8,131 nucleotides of DNA, taken from an uncultured Oscillospiraceae bacterium (lineage in GTDB: Bacteria; Bacillota; Clostridia; Oscillospirales; Oscillospiraceae). The stretch spans positions 1-8,131 of the forward strand of contig CAKSXP010000077.1 of the NCBI GenBank assembly GCA_934515035.1, given 5' to 3'. The notes under the pieces are model-generated. The model was not told where the DNA came from, made no database searches, and was given only the letters and a program-made list of their open reading frames with translations. Below, one piece after another: positions 5,893-8,131 of the stretch (positions are counted from its first letter, which is position 1; every line of letters begins with the position of its first letter). The position numbers were made by a program, and so were the translations under genes.

Positions 5893-7170
5893 CTATTCCT
5901 CCCCCCGCAGAAAATACACCGCGTCGCACTCGACGCTGTTTGCAATATCCACGACGTCCTGCTTCGTCACAAGCTCGACCAGTCCCGCCATCTCGTCCGG
6001 CAGGCATTCAACGCCCTCGAGTATGTGCGCAAGGCAGAAATACTCAAGCCCCTCCTGGCTGTCCATCGTCGTGCGCAGATCGGTCGCAAGCGCCTTCTTG
6101 GCGTTTTCCAGTTCCTCGTCCGTTATCTCGCCGCGGCGCATCGCGTCCAGTTGGGCGAATATCTCGGACAGCGCGGCATCGTATTTGTCAAACTCTATTC
6201 CGGAGTTGACGCACATGATGCCCTTGTGAATATCGACCGACGAGCCCGCATAATAGGCAAGACTCAGCCTCTCGCGCACGTTCATGAACAGCTTTGAGGT
6301 CAGACAGCCGCCATACACGGCGTTGAACACACGAATAGCCGCAAAATCGGGGTCCTCCATGCATTCCCCAAGGCGGAAGCCGACGGACAGCTTGCCCTGG
6401 TTCACATCCATCTCCTCGGTGAAGGTACGCTCATGCTCCTCGACGGAGTTCATGCGTATATCCGTTCCTATCTCATAATCGATCTCGCCGCGCGGAAGGT
6501 TAAGAAGAGTTTCGCGCACCGCGCGCTCAACGCGCTCCGGCTCCGCGCTTCCGCAGAAGAATATCTCGACGGGCGACTGAGTCAGCAGTTCTTTCCACCG
6601 CTTTGTCAGCTTTTTGTAGTTGACGCTCTCGCACTCGTCCTCGAAGCCGTAGGCCGGAACGGCATAGTCCTCATAGCAGCACATCTTTTCCAGCATACGC
6701 AGAAGCGCATAGCTGCGCTTGTCGTTGACCCTGCCGCGTATGCTCTCGAGCAGCTTTTCCTTTTCGCTGTCCGTATACGACGGAAGAAGAAGCCCCCCTC
6801 GCGTTTCCGGAGAAAGCAGCATCTCGCCCATCAGCTCCGTCAAGCGCTCAAGCAGATGCTCCCCCTCGGGAACAAAGCTGTCGTCTATAAAGCTTGCCGT
6901 GAAACCGACGGCCTGTATCTCTCCGATCTTGCGCACAGACGGGTCTATCCTCGCGCCGTACATTCCGCAAAGAGCCCCGGAGAGACTTTTTATATCCGGA
7001 TAGGTTTTTGTGCCGCGTGAAAGCACCTTCGGCACCAGCGCCGTTGCCGGCGCTGTGTCGCGCGTGAGCTGGGTCAAAAGGTTTATGCTGATGTATCCTG
7101 TTTTGAATTTGCCGGTTTTAAGGCATGTCAGCATGACCGCCGGCATGATCTCTTTTCGGAACACTTCCAA
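5893..7170 (-). CDS. ymfF: M16 peptidase-like protein without zinc motif, YmfF-like (EF-P modification-associated family)
   Basis: A 425-residue M16-fold protein. Where active members have HxxEH it reads LSGALCGMYGARIDPSVRKI (62-81), with no His/Glu ligands, as is usual for YmfF. The C-terminal domain holds YGGCLTSKLFMNVRERLSLA then YY (286-307), the GGxxxSxLFxxVRExxxLxY signature with Arg299 and Tyr306, which in M16 enzymes binds the substrate backbone. It therefore looks like the non-catalytic, substrate-binding partner of the next gene. The start is taken as TTG 7170 because AAGGGGG lies seven bases upstream; ATG 7146 (residue 9) is the alternative. It is the first gene of a two-gene unit, and its stop TAG lies three bases before the ymfH start. 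The reductase gene ymfI found nearby in Bacillus is not in this window. Confidence 0.84.
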   Translation of the reverse strand: MEVFRKEIMPAVMLTCLKTGKFKTGYISINLLTQLTRDTAPATALVPKVLSRGTKTYPDIKSLSGALCGMYGARIDPSVRKIGEIQAVGFTASFIDDSFVPEGEHLLERLTELMGEMLLSPETRGGLLLPSYTDSEKEKLLESIRGRVNDKRSYALLRMLEKMCCYEDYAVPAYGFEDECESVNYKKLTKRWKELLTQSPVEIFFCGSAEPERVERAVRETLLNLPRGEIDYEIGTDIRMNSVEEHERTFTEEMDVNQGKLSVGFRLGECMEDPDFAAIRVFNAVYGGCLTSKLFMNVRERLSLAYYAGSSVDIHKGIMCVNSGIEFDKYDAALSEIFAQLDAMRRGEITDEELENAKKALATDLRTTMDSQEGLEYFCLAHILEGVECLPDEMAGLVELVTKQDVVDIANSVECDAVYFLRGEE

Positions 7171-7177
7171 GACGCAT

Positions 7178-7184
7178 CCCCCTT
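7178..7184 (-). promoter_or_regulatory. Ribosome binding site deciding the TTG start of ymfF
   Basis: AAGGGGG on the - strand, seven bases before TTG 7170. The ATG overlapping this site (7175-7177) is out of frame and too close to be used. The in-frame ATG at 7146 is preceded only by a weak AAGAGA. Confidence 0.65.
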
Positions 7185-7207
7185 AAAAACTCAGATTTTA
7201 CAATTAC

Positions 7208-7236
7208 ATTTTACCACAGTATGTCCGGTTTGAATA
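7208..7236 (-). promoter_or_regulatory. Promoter candidate of the ymfF-ymfH operon
   Basis: On the - strand an extended -10, TGG then TAAAAT (complement of 7208-7216), lies 17 bases after a poor -35, TATTCA (complement of 7231-7236). The leader would be about 30 bases. The extended -10 makes up for the weak -35. Confidence 0.55.
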
Positions 7237-7275
7237 TAAACATTTTATTAATTCAGCGGCGGAGGATTTTTTCAA

Positions 7276-7304
7276 TGTACATCAAAGCGCAGGCGCTGTA
7301 TAAT
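7276..7304 (+). promoter_or_regulatory. Promoter candidate of mobB
   Basis: TGTACA (7276-7281), a 17-bp spacer and perfect TATAAT (7299-7304), giving a transcript start near 7311 and a 28-base leader with GGAGG (7327-7331) seven bases before ATG 7339. It is divergent from the ymfF promoter across the 168-bp gap 7171-7338, which holds only these control signals. Confidence 0.75.
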
Positions 7305-7338
7305 AAGACCCATCACCGATCGTTCTGGAGGCGAAGAT

Positions 7339-7842
7339 ATGGACATTCCCGTGATCTCCTTCACCGGCTGGTCCGGCTCCGGCAAGACCACCTTCATTGA
7401 AAAGCTCATCCCCGTTCTGCGCGGGAGCGGACTGCGCGTTGCCGTGCTCAAGTCCGACGGACACGAATTTCAGATGGACCGCGAGGGCAAGGACACCTTC
7501 CGCTTCAGCTCCGCGGGAGCGGACTGCGTCGCCATCGCCAACAGCCGCCATGCGGCCATACTCGAAAACCGCCCCCTGTCCTTCGAAGAGCTTTGCAGTC
7601 ATGTCAGAAACGTAGATCTCATTCTCGCGGAGGGCTTCCATTCCGAGCCGCTGCCGCGCATAGAGGTCTTTCGCGGTCATGACAGTCTCCGCTGCGCGGA
7701 CCGTGAAAACCTCTGGGCTGTCATAACGGATGAACAGATCTCTCCGGGCGTGCCGGTTTTCGGGCTTGAGGACGTCTCATCCGTGGCCGGCTTTATCCTG
7801 GAAAGGCTCGGCATAGCGCCCGGCGTCCCGGACAAATTCTGA
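7339..7842 (+). CDS. mobB: Molybdopterin-guanine dinucleotide biosynthesis protein MobB
   Basis: A 167-residue P-loop GTPase, the normal length for stand-alone MobB. Walker A is GWSGSGKTT at residues 10-18. The family signature GHEFQMDREGKDTFRFSSAG (41-60) matches MobB's HxxxxDxxGKDSxRHxxAGA pattern. DLILAEGF (93-100) is the Walker-B-like strand, and LPRIEVFR (105-112) the usual following strand. MobB binds GTP and assists MobA in attaching GMP to molybdopterin; its exact need is unsettled. It acts in the cytoplasm. The start is supported by GGAGG seven bases upstream. It stands alone here between its own promoter and terminator, with no MobA or molybdoenzyme gene in the window, though its presence implies at least one molybdenum enzyme elsewhere in the genome. 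Confidence 0.93.
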   Translation: MDIPVISFTGWSGSGKTTFIEKLIPVLRGSGLRVAVLKSDGHEFQMDREGKDTFRFSSAGADCVAIANSRHAAILENRPLSFEELCSHVRNVDLILAEGFHSEPLPRIEVFRGHDSLRCADRENLWAVITDEQISPGVPVFGLEDVSSVAGFILERLGIAPGVPDKF

Positions 7843-7844
7843 AA

Positions 7845-7888
7845 AATAATGACCGCACCGGTGTGCCAGCACCGGTGCGGTCATTATT
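7845..7888. terminator. Bidirectional terminator between mobB and AbrB-type gene
   Basis: A perfect 19-bp inverted repeat, AATAATGACCGCACCGGTG (7845-7863) with 7870-7888, around the six-base loop TGCCAG. Read on the - strand, the GC stem is followed by ATTATTTTTC, a good T-rich tail for the AbrB-type gene. On the + strand the tail is only ATTATT, so it is weaker for mobB. The AT ends of the stem double as the tails. Confidence 0.85.
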
Positions 7889-7904
7889 GCCTCTGTCTCG
7901 CCGC

Positions 7905-8131
7905 TCAAAGCTCTTTGATAGCCTTAAGGCAGTCGGGGCAGATGTTCTTGCCCTTGTAGTCCACGATGTCCCTTGCGTTTCCGCAGAACAGGCAGGCGGG
8001 CATGTACTTCTTGAGAATTATGCGGTCCTCGTCCACATATATTTCAAGGGCGTCTCTTTCCGCGATATCGAGGGTTCTGCGCAGTTCGATAGGCAGGACT
8101 ATCCTTCCAAGCTCATCCACTTTTCTGACGA
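7905..8131 (-). CDS. AbrB/MazE/SpoVT-type regulator with C-terminal four-cysteine zinc site (5' end cut)
   Basis: The frame is open to the window edge, so the first few residues are missing. The visible part begins VRKVDELGRIVLPIELRRTL, the swapped-hairpin AbrB DNA-binding domain, and continues to DEDRIILKKY. Family members normally start some six residues earlier (about MKxTGIVRKVDELGR), so only a short piece is lost. GTG 8120 could be taken as a start but would cut into the conserved RKVDELGR strand. The tail CLFCGNARDIVDYKGKNICP then DC carries two CxxC pairs, spaced CxxC-x14-CxxC, as expected for a structural zinc ribbon. Role inferred from the family: a transition-state or global transcription regulator binding AT-rich promoter DNA. 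Targets are unknown. It is convergent with mobB and shares its terminator. Confidence 0.9.
   Translation of the reverse strand, partial: VRKVDELGRIVLPIELRRTLDIAERDALEIYVDEDRIILKKYMPACLFCGNARDIVDYKGKNICPDCLKAIKEL

Noticed and set aside
5695..6297. + strand frame of 200 codons across the ymfF/ymfH junction
   Set aside because: It is antisense to two well-supported genes, without a ribosome site or a known domain.
7123..7177. ATG at 7177-7175 (- strand) as a small leader frame before ymfF
   Set aside because: It touches the ribosome site with no room for initiation and gives only about 18 codons out of frame with ymfF.

Overview
The window looks like ordinary chromosome from a GC-rich, low-motility-signature Clostridia-type Firmicute, most likely of the Oscillospirales. 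This is inferred from strong GGAGG-type ribosome sites, near-consensus sigma-A promoters, an LTA-synthase-like membrane sulfatase fold, a YmfF/YmfH peptidase pair, an AbrB-type regulator and a PucR/CdaR regulator. No mobile element, CRISPR array, rRNA or tRNA was seen.

Layout. (1) 1-402 (+) is the C-terminal end of a fused TRAP transporter permease, closed by a bidirectional terminator. (2) 470-1948 (-) is a PucR-type regulator converging on it. Its promoter (TTGACG-17-TATAAT) lies inside the longer open frame and so fixes the start at 1948. A CRP/FNR-like palindrome sits just upstream of the -35. (3) 2178-3923 (+) is a five-helix LtaS-family glycerol-phosphate transferase, divergent from the regulator and ended by another bidirectional terminator. 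(4) 3976-4464 (-) is a small coiled-coil protein with an acidic Pro/Ala/Glu tail built partly from 18-bp repeats. It has a near-perfect promoter and a hairpin-rich leader. (5) 4615-5889 and 5893-7170 (-) form a two-gene operon of M16 peptidase-like proteins in the order ymfF-ymfH. One carries the zinc site HFLEH and the other carries the Arg/Tyr pair, which suggests a heterodimeric enzyme. (6) 7339-7842 (+) is mobB, a molybdenum cofactor GTPase, divergent from the peptidase operon. (7) 7905-8131 (-) is an AbrB-type regulator with a C-terminal four-cysteine zinc site, cut by the window end. It shares a 19-bp perfect hairpin terminator with mobB.

The genes are mostly single units, each with its own promoter and terminator. 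Only ymfF and ymfH are clearly meant to work together. I see no convincing new multi-gene system. The most useful leads are regulatory (the palindromes at 2021-2042 and the structured leader at 4473-4572) and biochemical (the split-site peptidase pair and the unassigned coiled-coil protein).
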